This document shows, piece after piece, positions 1-9,031 of a stretch of DNA of 64,000 nt. The notes beneath the pieces were generated by a model. It saw only the letters and a list, made by a program, of their open reading frames with translations. It was not told the origin of the DNA and did not search any database. Made by a program: the position numbers and the translations under genes. This DNA comes from Linnemannia elongata (taxonomy: Eukaryota; Mortierellomycota; Mortierellomycetes; Mortierellales; Mortierellaceae). The stretch lies in the NCBI GenBank assembly GCA_036320915.1, contig JAXBDG010000002.1, positions 1,736,001 through 1,800,000 on the forward strand, read 5' to 3'. Every line of letters begins with the position of its first letter. Position 1 is the first letter of the stretch.

Positions 1-59
1 ACACTTCTTTTTCTCGGTTGCATCCGAAGGATGTGCTCTAGAAACAAGACATTTGTAGA

Positions 60-1195
60 TTAGACCAGCAAGAAATTTCTCTTTGTCAACCTTTGGCACC
101 AGTCATTGCTCACTATGCACCTGTGGTAGCCATCCTGCATCATGCATCATGAAGAAAAAATAAAATCGGGGCTTGTTGGTTGTATGCTGTTTATGTTTTT
201 GTCCTTTTTCCTTGTCTTGGTCAATTGCGTCCATGCATACACTGCCCTCGTTTTATTCCGAAGCTGCTTGTTTTTGATCCACCGCCGAGTACCCAATAGC
301 AAGTTGGAGGTTGTTTCCCTTGCTTTGCAGTAAGCATTATTTCATCAGTTGAGAAAAGTATGAAAATAATTACTTGCGCGGGAATGGTTTGCCATTCTCT
401 GTGAAATCGATCGTGTCCCAGGGTCATCGGTTTGTTAACCCCCCCCCTCCATAACAGTAGAGCATCTTTAATTTGCTTGTACACGTTCCTTTCCATATGT
501 CGGATCTTCCATTTTTATCGTTTGTTGTTTGCGAACACAAGAAATGAAGAAATAGGTTGACTTACGGATGTGCACTTGATAGAAGACGTGAGCAAGATGA
601 GGGATGCGTGCCTGAAAAAAGGAGAGCGTGATTGACTGGTTTAGTGTTTACTAGGACTGATTTTGACGAAGGAAAAGAAATCAAGACATATAAACATTTC
701 TTGATCAAACAGGAAGGAAGGATGTCCCTCTCAGTCCCTTTTCTCACTCTTCGACAGGCTCAAGTTCACAGGCAATCAACGATGTCTCCGTCTCAGTCTC
801 TTCAAACTAACATCAATGAGACATATTTTCAACGCAAAGACCATTAAGAAAAGGACGTCTTTGGTAACCTCAAACATGGATTTGAGAAAAAACGAAAAAA
901 AAAAAACAACACGATGATGTTGAGCGAATAAGTAGTAGCAAACACAAGTGAAATCCTACAGAAGGGTGGGACAAGGGCATTACTTCTGCGTCAATGTAAT
1001 CGATCCCTCTGAAGAAGTGCGAACCCCAGTCAGAACCTCGGCTGGTATATCGCTTGTTTCTGTAGGAGGTTATTGAAGTGAAGCGTTGTTTGGGTTTTCT
1101 GCTCCCGAATGGATCTGTAATATTCAGACCACAGATTCTTCTTGGCCAGGCGTGGTTCCGGCATCATCAGGAATGTCGACAATGAGGTCTGCCAT
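60..1195 (-). CDS. Hypothetical multi-exon gene of unknown function
   Basis: I do not recognise this protein. Splice signals and phase support internal exons at 611-566 (acceptor after a T-run ending CAG, donor GTAAGT) and 505-374 (132 bases, fully open, containing MERNVYKQIKDALLLW and RFHREWQTIPAQ). An upstream exon ends near 984 (PAEVLTGVRTSSEGSITLTQ), and its phase fits exon 611-566. A plausible start is the ATG at 1195 (MADLIVDIPDDAG), but two in-frame stops (TGA and TAA) follow it, so an intron of about 70-80 bases with a weak site must be assumed there. A last exon 134-60 ending in TAA is possible but short. The protein would be about 120-130 residues with no visible signal peptide or membrane span. 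The gene could also be decayed at its 5' end. The two middle exons are the most secure part. Confidence 0.4.
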
Positions 1196-1741
1196 TTTGT
1201 ATTGACTGGCAAGGACGAAAGTAAGGCGAGGGAAAGGTGAACGAAGGTCGATGAATCAAAGAAGGATAGGGAACACAGATGAATAAAGGAAAAGAAGAAG
1301 AAATGGCTCAATCAAGGAGGAGAAACGAAAAGGGGCAAAGGGCAGAGAGAAGAAAGAGAATAAAGAGGCGCGAATAAACGATCGCGCTCAAGGTGGAATT
1401 AAAGGACACTGCCCGAGGAGGAGGAGGAAGGTGATGCATGGTTGCGCGTTGTCATGGACATTCAGCAACCATGAGCCAAGGAGAAAGAAAGAAAGGGGTC
1501 AAGAACTATGCTCTTGACTCTCAATCTAGCTGAACCCATGGCCGAAGATAAGGAATTACGACCTTTCATTTCGATTTTGAGCACAGAGCATGTAGGCAAT
1601 GCAATGGCGAAGATGAGAATTATTTGAATGGTTCTTGGCAATTCCCGGGACAATCGAAGGAAGAGTGAGGAGGGAAAAAAGTAGTCTTTCGATCTGGACA
1701 GTCCACCTGGTCCGACTTTCCAGGGAGAAGGAGAGAAAGAG
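1196..1741. other. Intergenic, no supportable gene
   Basis: This purine-rich stretch lies between the unknown gene and the transposon. Its open frames are short and low in complexity, and I see no splice-supported coding exon. It probably holds the upstream region of the minus-strand gene that starts near 1195. Confidence 0.4.
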
Positions 1742-1949
1742 GGAGAAAGCTAGGCTCGCTTTCATCCTGAGGGAAAGACAGATTCACTTTACTAAGGTCG
1801 CAGTAAATGCTGCAAGAAAATTCTGTTGCCTTTTATGGCAACGACATTTTTCTTTCTCCTCAGGCTGGTCTCAAACTCGACGTTAACAAGGGAGTTCTCC
1901 AAAAAGGAAGTTTGTTAAGGGTTTTTGGGCATTTATTAAGGGTCGACAT

Positions 1950-2121
1950 GGCCCATACCCTGTGCCTGGGTGTACATGCCATGTGCATGGTGCTTGCATT
2001 TGCAAAGAGGGCATTAAGGCTTGACATGGGGGTTGTCATATTGTGTGTCGTTGTGAGTGATGAGGTGCGAATGCAAAACGCATGCAGCAAGGCATGTACA
2101 CCCAGGCACAGGGTATGGGCC
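1950..2121. mobile_element. Small palindromic MITE-like insert in the left arm
   Basis: Perfect 31-base inverted repeats at 1950-1980 and 2091-2121 enclose about 110 bases that also pair imperfectly. The partner arm of the transposon (around 7160) has continuous sequence here, so this is an insertion or the partner has lost a copy. The exact ends are unclear because the first bases of the palindrome (GGCCCATAC) also occur in the uninterrupted arm. A clean target duplication cannot be read; a TA duplication with CCCTGTGCCTGGGTG ends is one reading. It has no coding capacity. Confidence 0.6.
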
Positions 2122-2237
2122 AGTGGCTGGGAGAGGTTGTGAGAGGGGGACAAAATCTTTGTTCTGGGAGGGGGACCTCATTGCTGAGAGGGATTTTTCC
2201 CGGTCACACAAACTTTTGTTCCCGCTTTACAGAGCAA

Positions 2238-2298
2238 TCCTGTCCCTCTCTGACATGCGGTCCTGTCCCTCTCTGACATGCGGTCCTGTCCCTCTCTC
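2238..2298 (+). repeat. Tandem 23-base repeats inside the inverted repeat
   Basis: Two full copies and one partial copy of a 23-base unit beginning TCCTGTCCCTCTCTGACATG lie in the left arm. The same array is mirrored in the right arm near 6977-7042. Tandem motifs near the ends are common transposase-binding sites in DNA transposons; that role is an inference here. Confidence 0.75.
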
Positions 2299-2538
2299 AA
2301 AGAGGTCCAAACCCTATCCCAAGAGTGGGACATCCCACTTGAGATGTGGGCCATTCTCCCTACAACATAGAAATAAAATCTGTGCCTTAGTTTAAAATAA
2401 GCTTGTACTTTTATTTTTTTGCTCCCTCTCTTCTACTCCTCATCACATTTTCCTTTCGTTCTTTCTTTCATTCTTTCTACCCCTCCCCTGTCTCCTTCCC
2501 TTTCCACACTTGTTAGAGTGTTCATAATAAACTTTTAT

Positions 2539-5500
2539 TTATGCTGAGAAGCGTTGACAAATGGTTTTCTCCAAAGAATGGAAAAAAATGATGTTGCGAA
2601 AGCCATCATCTGAAAGCCGCGCTCGACGCGCTGAATATACTACTCCCGCTTTGCTGAAGAGTCGTTCCGATTCTGAGGAAGTCGCCTGAATGCTCAGGAA
2701 CATTCGAGCCACGGCACACAATCCGGCAAAGTTGTACAACCCTTCCTTAGTTCGCCAAAACGCTAGCGGGTCCTTGAAATATTTCTTGTTAGAGTCGGCG
2801 TTTATGGGACTGAGGATCGGTTTGTACGAGATCAGGCCACATAGAGCGCTCACGGCCCAGTCCTGAATGAGAGCACGATCGTCGGCTTGGCCTCTATTCT
2901 TGCTGGTTCCATGTTTCCTCCTTCCTTCTATTTCCTTGTTGGCAAAATGTCGAATAATCTCTCTGTAGACAAGAGTTTCTGCCCTCAGTCTGTTCGTCGG
3001 CGGAGTCTTGGCATCCGTTTGTGGAATTTGGAGAGGAAAATCGGCTGGAAGGGTGAATGGACCCTCCACTGGGATGCGCAGACGGTACTCCAGTGATAGC
3101 TTGAAGGGTAATCGAGCAATATCTGGACGGGAATCTTGGGCAACGCCTAATGTGGGGTCAGCGAGTGAGGCAGCAGCTTCTTCAGCAGCTATCTGGGCGT
3201 CTCGTTCGGCAACTTGACGGGGGTTGTCAAGATCCCAGATCGTTGACGTAGCACAAGCAGGATTGAGGTACATGGCAAGCAACATGCCGTCGGGAATGTC
3301 ATCCAGAGGCCAATTATACTCAATGTGGGTTTTGAGCTGCTCGTACATAAAAATCGCCGTCCCTGTCTTGTACTGTTCCGGGTTTGAAATGACGTCGTGA
3401 GCTTGGATGCAAGCCTGCGAGATGGTCGAGTATCCTGAGCCTCCGATCCAGTGTGTGAAGTCCGCCGCAGGGGTCAAGAGTCGGTCAGTCTCCTTCAACA
3501 GTTCCAGTTCGTCGTCCGTAGGTAGCGACGTCTCAATCGTCTTGAACTTGGCTCGCTCCTCCGCAGAGATTTTATCCAGTTGTAACAGCGCCTCGAAAGT
3601 TTTACTTAACACGGGACTGATGTCCAGTATCCTCGATATCATCGCCAGCTTTGAGTTCCAACGAGTTGTATTGGCCGAGACGAGTGTAACCTCTTCCTGC
3701 TTGTATCTGAGAGACCGGAAGGAGGGTGCAGAAGGTTGAGGATTGGCAATCGGCTCGACATCATCAGAAGGCAGCTGGGCTTGAGCAGGAGCGCCGTCAG
3801 TTGGAGGGGCCTGAGGAGGATTTGCACACGGCCCAACGTTAGCGGCAAGCTGCTGGGTGAGTGCAGGAACACCATCGGCAGGAGTGGACGACACGGCGTC
3901 TAGGGAGGGTGCTTGAGCTTGAGCGAGCAAAGGGACACCATCGACCCGGCGCGCGGCGATGAGGTATGTGCCCCATTTGTCATTGAGTACTTTTTTGGCA
4001 ACCGAATTGTTGTTGAAGAATGAGACAATGGCGGCACACTTGTTGGTGATGTCCACCAAAGGGTTTGTCTTGTCCCAAGCCTTGTTAATGCAGAGCTGCA
4101 TCTTGTGAGCGGTGCAGGCGACCCAATACGCCCCAGTATTCTGCTCGCATTCTTGGAGACTCTTTTTGATGTTCGCTCCCTGATCACTGGTCATGCCAAC
4201 AACCTTGCTCGTAAGAGACCACTGATCCACGACTCGGTCTATCATATTAATATATCAACGGCAGCTGTTAATAAAAGGTTAAGATTTAAGAGGCGCATAT
4301 TTGTGAGTGAATATAAAGAGTACTTACTAATAACATTTGTGACAACCAGGGCAGATATCCTGGATTCCTTGAGGAGCTCCATACCGATAACCACGGACGA
4401 CATCCTGTATCCTCGCGTTATATAGTGGAAAGTAACGCCGAGATACTTTCTCTTGTTGGTCGAGCATGTCCAGGCATCCGTCGTGATCGACCCTCCGTCG
4501 ATATTAGCGAGCAGGTAATTAACGGTTTGACGTTTTTTTTTCGAGGACCTTGACGCGAAGGTGGTTCTGTAGAGTGTCGTGGGAGGGTAGTTGGAACTGC
4601 GGATTCAGAATTCTGCAGAACTCTTTCAAGTTTGCTGATGTCGCGATATGGTAAGGCAAGCCGTCCATCGCAACGAGTCTCATCAATTGGTGCTCGGCGC
4701 TCTGCTGTTGTGTCTCACTCCATGCAAACGCAGTGCCGGTGTTGGTGTTAAGGATGTGTGCAGTTTTGGACCTCTTTGACTTTGATGGTGTCGGTGGTAA
4801 GGCGTCCTGTTTCAGATTCTCGAGAATAAGCGAAGCCCGCCGTTGTCGTTCCTGGAAATATTCGATGTCGGCCAAGATGGCAGGATGTTTGCGCATCAGA
4901 TGCTTACGACGCCCGCTGGCAGTACCTTGCGGGTTGTTGCAAACTGTGGTTACGCCATCGACCTCTTTCAAGATTTTGCAATAATATTTGTCCGGTCCCT
5001 TCTCAAAGCAGAATAATGCCGAAGAGTTTGAGCGAAGGGTTTTTTCTGCGACGTTGTCGATGGGTTCTGTGTCCTCGGCGCCCAATGGATCGGGGTCGGT
5101 GCATTCGATGTCGGCGTCGGTGGGAATCCTCTCGGTGTCGCCGTCATTGGATCCAGATGAGCCAAAAAGGATTTTTCGGATGGGAACCAACTGTAATGCT
5201 TGGAGCGCGGGCGGGGCTAGCCTTTTGCACACCGCAGCGGAAGGAAGCCTGCCCAAGGGAGTGGTAATATATAGCCGACGAAACTCCTTGCTGGCCTGGA
5301 TCTCGTCCCTGGTCTCATGGCGCTGCATTATTTTCAGACAATTTTCGATCAGGTCGACGGTCAAGTCCGACCCCGTTGATGAGCTCGTCGCCAAGTAGTC
5401 GTTGATCTTGTTGTTCATCTCGTTCACTACTAAAGCGGGACTAGATAGGTCTGAGGCAGACAGCGCACAATCCTGCGTCGACGGAACAGAGGCTGAGCTA

Positions 5501-6575
5501 CGGCTGACCATATCTGGCAAGGAGGCGGAGGCTGTTGGTGGATGTAATTGGGTTGAATGTTGGAGTTCGTGATGAAGAGGTGCGGTTGGATATGCGAAAC
5601 GGACGGCATTAGGACTATGCGAGACGTGTGGGTGGCGGCCGAAAAGGTTGTCTCGGGCTGAATTGCTTGCAAGCGGATATCCATAAGAATCAACTGAAGA
5701 CATGTGGGGAGTGTTTTGTCCGGGGGCCATCTGGTAAGGCGCGTCGACTATAAGACCGTGGAAAGAAGAGGAGGAGGAGGCTGAAAATGCACGCTCTGAG
5801 GAAGGCTGGTAGACTGGCCGGGCGGGCGAGGGTTGCACATTGGCGTGCTGGTAAGTAGAAGAGGCGGAACCAAAGGAGTAGTGGTGGGTAGAATGGGCAG
5901 GCATATAGGAAGGGTGGTTGGCAGACGGGGTAGGACTGTACGCGGGATGGTAAGTAGAGGTGGGACCATAGGAGGACTGGTTGGTAGAAAGAGCAGCAGG
6001 AGAGGTGGCAACAGCATAGTTCGCGAGATCGGTTTGCGACTTTGATCGACTGAGTTTGCTAGGGGAACCCTCGATTAGGCTATCAATATTCTGACGAAGA
6101 TGGCTTATTATAGCAGGGGATGTCCCCGCTGAAACCGAAGCCTTGGTAGGAGTGCGAGTGGGGATACCGGGGAGCCGGTAGGGGTTGTACTCTGGTACTG
6201 TTGGACGGATAAATTCTGCTCTGGTGGTAATTGACTCTGTTGCGTGAAACGAAGGTCGCGTTGCTGTCGATCGCTTTCCATTCGATCTATTAGACTATAA
6301 ATAAAAGTTACCAGGATCGACATATACGTTAGCACGAAGTATTACGTTACAACACTTGAAATGTCATGCAATCGACAAACGGGAACACCTACAGGAGTAC
6401 TAGGCCCAACTTCATCGTCGCCGACCAGAAAAGGCGATTCCGTATCTCCATGACCATCAAATCCGCGGCTGTTGTAGTGCAACAATTTCTCAGACTCAAG
6501 GTCTGATTCACCGTCGTCAGGCGCGTTGTTTGACGCGTTGTAAGCATCGTCTAACTCGTTATCGAAAATTGCCAT
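2539..6575 (-). CDS. hAT-family transposase, three exons, frameshifted
   Basis: Exons are 6575-6393, 6294-4328 and 4238-2539, with GT-AG introns of 98 and 89 bases in matching phase. Exon 2 has a nine-A run on the coding strand near 4533-4541. Removing one base keeps the frame through YLLANIDGGSITTDAWTCST; as it stands the frame stops at TAA a few codons later. With one base removed the spliced length is exactly 1283 codons, about 1282 residues. A Ser/Pro/Gln-rich N-terminal half precedes a BED-type zinc finger (YYCKILKEVDG, then CNNP and HLMRKH). The RNase H-like core follows, with TTDAWT and TSDQGAN carrying the likely catalytic aspartates. The C-terminus has the hAT dimerisation motif SSESERLFSKAG. 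Either the gene is dead, or the base is a sequencing error, or slippage is used. It belongs to the surrounding inverted-repeat element. Confidence 0.87.
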
Positions 6576-6676
6576 TGCTGGGAGGAGGAGGTGGCAAGGG
6601 ATGGAACAAGGATTTTGAAAAGAAAACGAAAGAAAAACAGTGGTTGGGAACAAATAGACACGCAATAAGAAAGAAG

Positions 6677-6781
6677 ATGTTGGAAAGGGAGAAAGGGATG
6701 TTGAAAAGGGAGAAAGGGATGTTGGAAAGGGAGAAAGGGATGTTGGAAAGGGAGAAAGGGATGTTGGAAAGGGAGAAAGGG
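6677..6781. repeat. 21-base minisatellite, five copies
   Basis: Five head-to-tail copies of a unit starting ATGTTGGAAAGGGAGAAAGG (one copy with a single change) lie just upstream of the transposase start, between the coding region and the right arm. They are probably in the transposase 5' leader or promoter. Confidence 0.85.
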
Positions 6782-6798
6782 ATGGGGGATGAGGGATA

Positions 6799-6805
6799 AA
6801 AAGAA

Positions 6806-6845
<40 letters not shown>

Positions 6846-6893
6846 AGAAAGAAAAGAAAAAAGAAAGAAAAAAGAAAGAAAAAAGAAAGAAGT
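6799..6893. repeat. GAAA-rich microsatellite
   Basis: A nearly pure run of GAAA and GAAAA units follows the minisatellite directly. It is simple sequence without coding value. Confidence 0.8.
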
Positions 6894-6902
6894 AATTCAG
6901 GC

Positions 6903-7708
6903 TTTATTTCTATGTTGTAGGGAGAATGGCCCACATCTCAAGTGGGATGTCCCACTCTTGGGATAGGGTTTGGACCTCTTTGAGAGAGGGACAGGACCGC
7001 ATGTCAGAGAGGGACAGGACCGCATGTCAGAGAGGGACAGGATTGCTCTGTAAAGCGGGAACAAAAGTTTGTGTGACCGGGAAAAATCCCTCTCAGCAAT
7101 GAGGTCCCCCTCCCAGAACAAAGATTTTGTCCCCCTCTCACAACCTCTCCCAGCCACTGGTATGGGCCATGTCGACCCTTAATAAATGCCCAAAAACCCT
7201 TAACAAACTTCCTTTTTGGAGAACTCCCTTGTTAACGTCGAGTTTGAGACCAGCCTGAGGAGTAGGCTCGCTTTCATCCGTTTCATATTACGAGGGTTGG
7301 AAATCTTTTCGATTTCTTTAGGACACTCTTCATATGACGGCTGGAAGGCGTCCAGCGTACCTAAAGGGGATCCCAAAAAGGAAAGTTGTTAAGGGTTTTA
7401 CACAGGCGTAGAACATTTTTTTTTTGAGAAATCACGAAGGTGCTTCTACGCCTGTGTAAAACCCTTAACAACTTTCCTTTTTGGGATCCCCTTTAGGTAC
7501 GCTGGACGCCTTCCAGCCGTCATATGAAGAGTGTCCTAAAGAAATCGAAAAGATTTCCAACCCTCGTAATATGAAACGGATGAAAGCGAGCCTACCTGAG
7601 GAGAAAGAAAAATGTCGTTGCCATAAAAGGCAACAGAATTTTCCTGCAGCATTTACTGCGACCTTAGTAAAGTGAATCTGTCTTTCCCTCAGGATGAAAG
7701 CGAGCCTA
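6903..7708 (-). repeat. Right long terminal inverted repeat of the transposon
   Basis: This is the partner of 1751-2377. It contains the mirrored 23-base array and the BED-gene-proximal border TTTATTTCTATG. It is interrupted at 7263-7594 by a foldback element. Joining 7262 to 7604 restores a sequence matching the uninterrupted left arm around 1847-1872. Confidence 0.87.
7263..7594. mobile_element. Foldback MITE with perfect 151-base arms
   Basis: Arms 7263-7413 and 7444-7594 are exact inverted copies around a 30-base spacer. The first 17 bases (TAGGCTCGCTTTCATCC) equal the termini of the large element. A 9-base duplication, CCTGAGGAG, stands at 7254-7262 and 7595-7603; it occurs once in the intact left arm of the host element. 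It is therefore a non-autonomous insertion into the host's inverted repeat, probably moved by the same transposase family. Confidence 0.9.
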
Positions 7709-7928
7709 GGAGAAAGCGTAATCAACAAACAATCGCCCAAAATTGCCTTTTTGAGTGAGGTGTAAGAATGCCGTTTTTTTTGTATCGCTGAGCCCATGCT
7801 GAAAAGAAAAACTCGTATGTACAAAAAGCGAGCTCGCCTCTCTCTTTTGTGTCTGCGTCTTTCTCTCTCACACTCTCTTACATATTTTCATAACACCTTG
7901 CAAACCAGTATCCGGAACTCAAGAAACT

Positions 7929-8629
7929 ATGAACAAAAAGATCGACGTTGCGACCATTCGTGCTCAGATCCCTCGAGAATGGCCCCGTTACTCCGTGGGG
8001 TTGCTTGCCGTCGTGGGTCTGAGGAACGGCCTCACAATGTTATGGACGACAAGGATATGGGCACCAACTCTTGATGGGTTGGATCCAGGTATGAACGTGT
8101 CACTGTTGAAGCCCTTTCATCTGTGCTGGGTGACATTAGAAATGATGGAATAGATCACCTAATTGCAACAAGACCTGTCCTCTGTTTTGAACAACCAGAC
8201 TCCTTAGCTACATTGAACGAAGCAGGGGTAAATCCTACAACGGTGTTGCTGATAAAACAGGGACTTATCGGAGGATTGGCGAGCTACATTTTATATGCCA
8301 ACTCGATGGCACTGAAAGGGGCCCTCCGGAGGAATCCGCGGAACATTCGGACAGCGTTCAAAATGTGGCTGATCCCACAGGTCCTCATCCAGGCACCGAC
8401 GGTACTTGCCTGCATGTTTTGCGGGTGGGAGCTGACGGACAGGCAGATCGTGGAATATCTTGGGCACTTGGTGATGACGGCGGTAGACGGGTGGTCGATG
8501 TTTGTGTACATGCGGGATCTGAAGGGCCAGAAGCGCAATAGCTATGGGTTCCTTATTGAGGATGATGGCGAGACAGAGGCCGAGAAAGGAGCCGTCTGTA
8601 AGAGGACGCCTTTGGAAGAGCAGGTGTAG
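7929..8629 (+). CDS. Small integral membrane protein, family A copy 1
   Basis: Two exons, 7929-8088 and 8208-8629 (GTATGA donor, phase 1), encode 193 residues. The N-terminal part carries IPREWPRYSVGLLAVVGL, leading into a hydrophobic stretch. Further hydrophobic segments follow in exon 2 around GLIGGLASYILYA, MWLIPQVLIQAPTVLACMF and LGHLVMTAVDGWSMFVYM, so about four membrane spans are likely. The tail is charged. I cannot assign a function. The protein resembles the one encoded at 61751-63197 in its start (EWPR followed by a span), its end (GWS...RDL) and the phase-1 intron after the first span, so the two look like members of one fungal family. The transposon ends about 210 bases upstream of the start codon. 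Confidence 0.75.
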
Positions 8630-9031
8630 ATCTTAGTCCCTCGTTTCGAAAAATGCCAATTATTATCTTTTATAAACTACCCTTAATTTATTCAATGAAC
8701 ACACGTCACGGTACTGGCTCTCAACGCGGACTGAATCGTGTTCGTTCTCAAGGCAGCGAAAGAGGTTGGAGACTGACGCACGCGTAAAAAGAACACGCCC
8801 AAGAAAGGTCTTGCGTGGCATCAGTCCAAGGTCTTTCTCCTCATTCGTTACTTTCTTTGTCTTTTCTTTTTCTTTCACATTTCACACTTCACATATCACT
8901 CGGCACACGCGGGATATTACCGACAACAACACCTTTATTCACACACACCCTTAGAGGAGAGAACAAGTTTACATTTACAATTCACAGACAAGGACACGGC
9001 TAATAAACCCAGGAACATAAAAAACAACGCC
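8630..9031. other. Intergenic region upstream of RPN8
   Basis: About 400 bases hold the 3' flank of the membrane gene and the 5' flank of RPN8. The last 150 bases before the RPN8 start are AC-rich, as leaders in this window often are. I see no gene or clear regulatory motif. Confidence 0.4.

Larger units (their letters stand above)
1751..2377 (+). repeat. Left long terminal inverted repeat of the transposon
   Basis: The arm pairs with 6903-7708 on the opposite strand. It starts TAGGCTCGCTTTCATCC and ends in AGAAATAAA, where the two arms stop matching. It is interrupted by a 172-base palindromic insert at 1950-2121. Without that insert the arm is about 455 bases long and nearly identical to its partner. 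Confidence 0.88.
1751..7708 (-). mobile_element. Complete hAT-type DNA transposon with long terminal inverted repeats
   Basis: The element is flanked by a perfect 9-base direct repeat, GGAGAAAGC, at 1742-1750 and 7709-7717. Its two ends are exact inverses (TAGGCTCGCTTTCATCC at the left, its complement at the right). The inverted repeats reach inward to about 2377 and 6903, which is roughly 450 bases each once two later insertions are removed (1950-2121 in the left arm, 7263-7594 in the right arm). Inside is one transposase gene on the minus strand. hAT elements typically have short inverted repeats and 8-base duplications, so the long arms and 9-base duplication are unusual. The near-identical arms and intact target duplication suggest a fairly recent insertion, later than the decay of older sequence nearby but earlier than the nested elements. 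Confidence 0.88.

Noticed and set aside
2057..2395. Open frame within the left inverted repeat, repeated at 6897-7157
   Set aside because: It is a frame through the 23-base repeats of the transposon arm, present in both arms, with no protein-like composition.
8123..8629. A separate gene starting at the ATG in 8123
   Set aside because: The frame from 8123 to 8207 is intronic. Joining exon 7929-8088 to 8208 gives a better N-terminus and matches the paralogue's structure.
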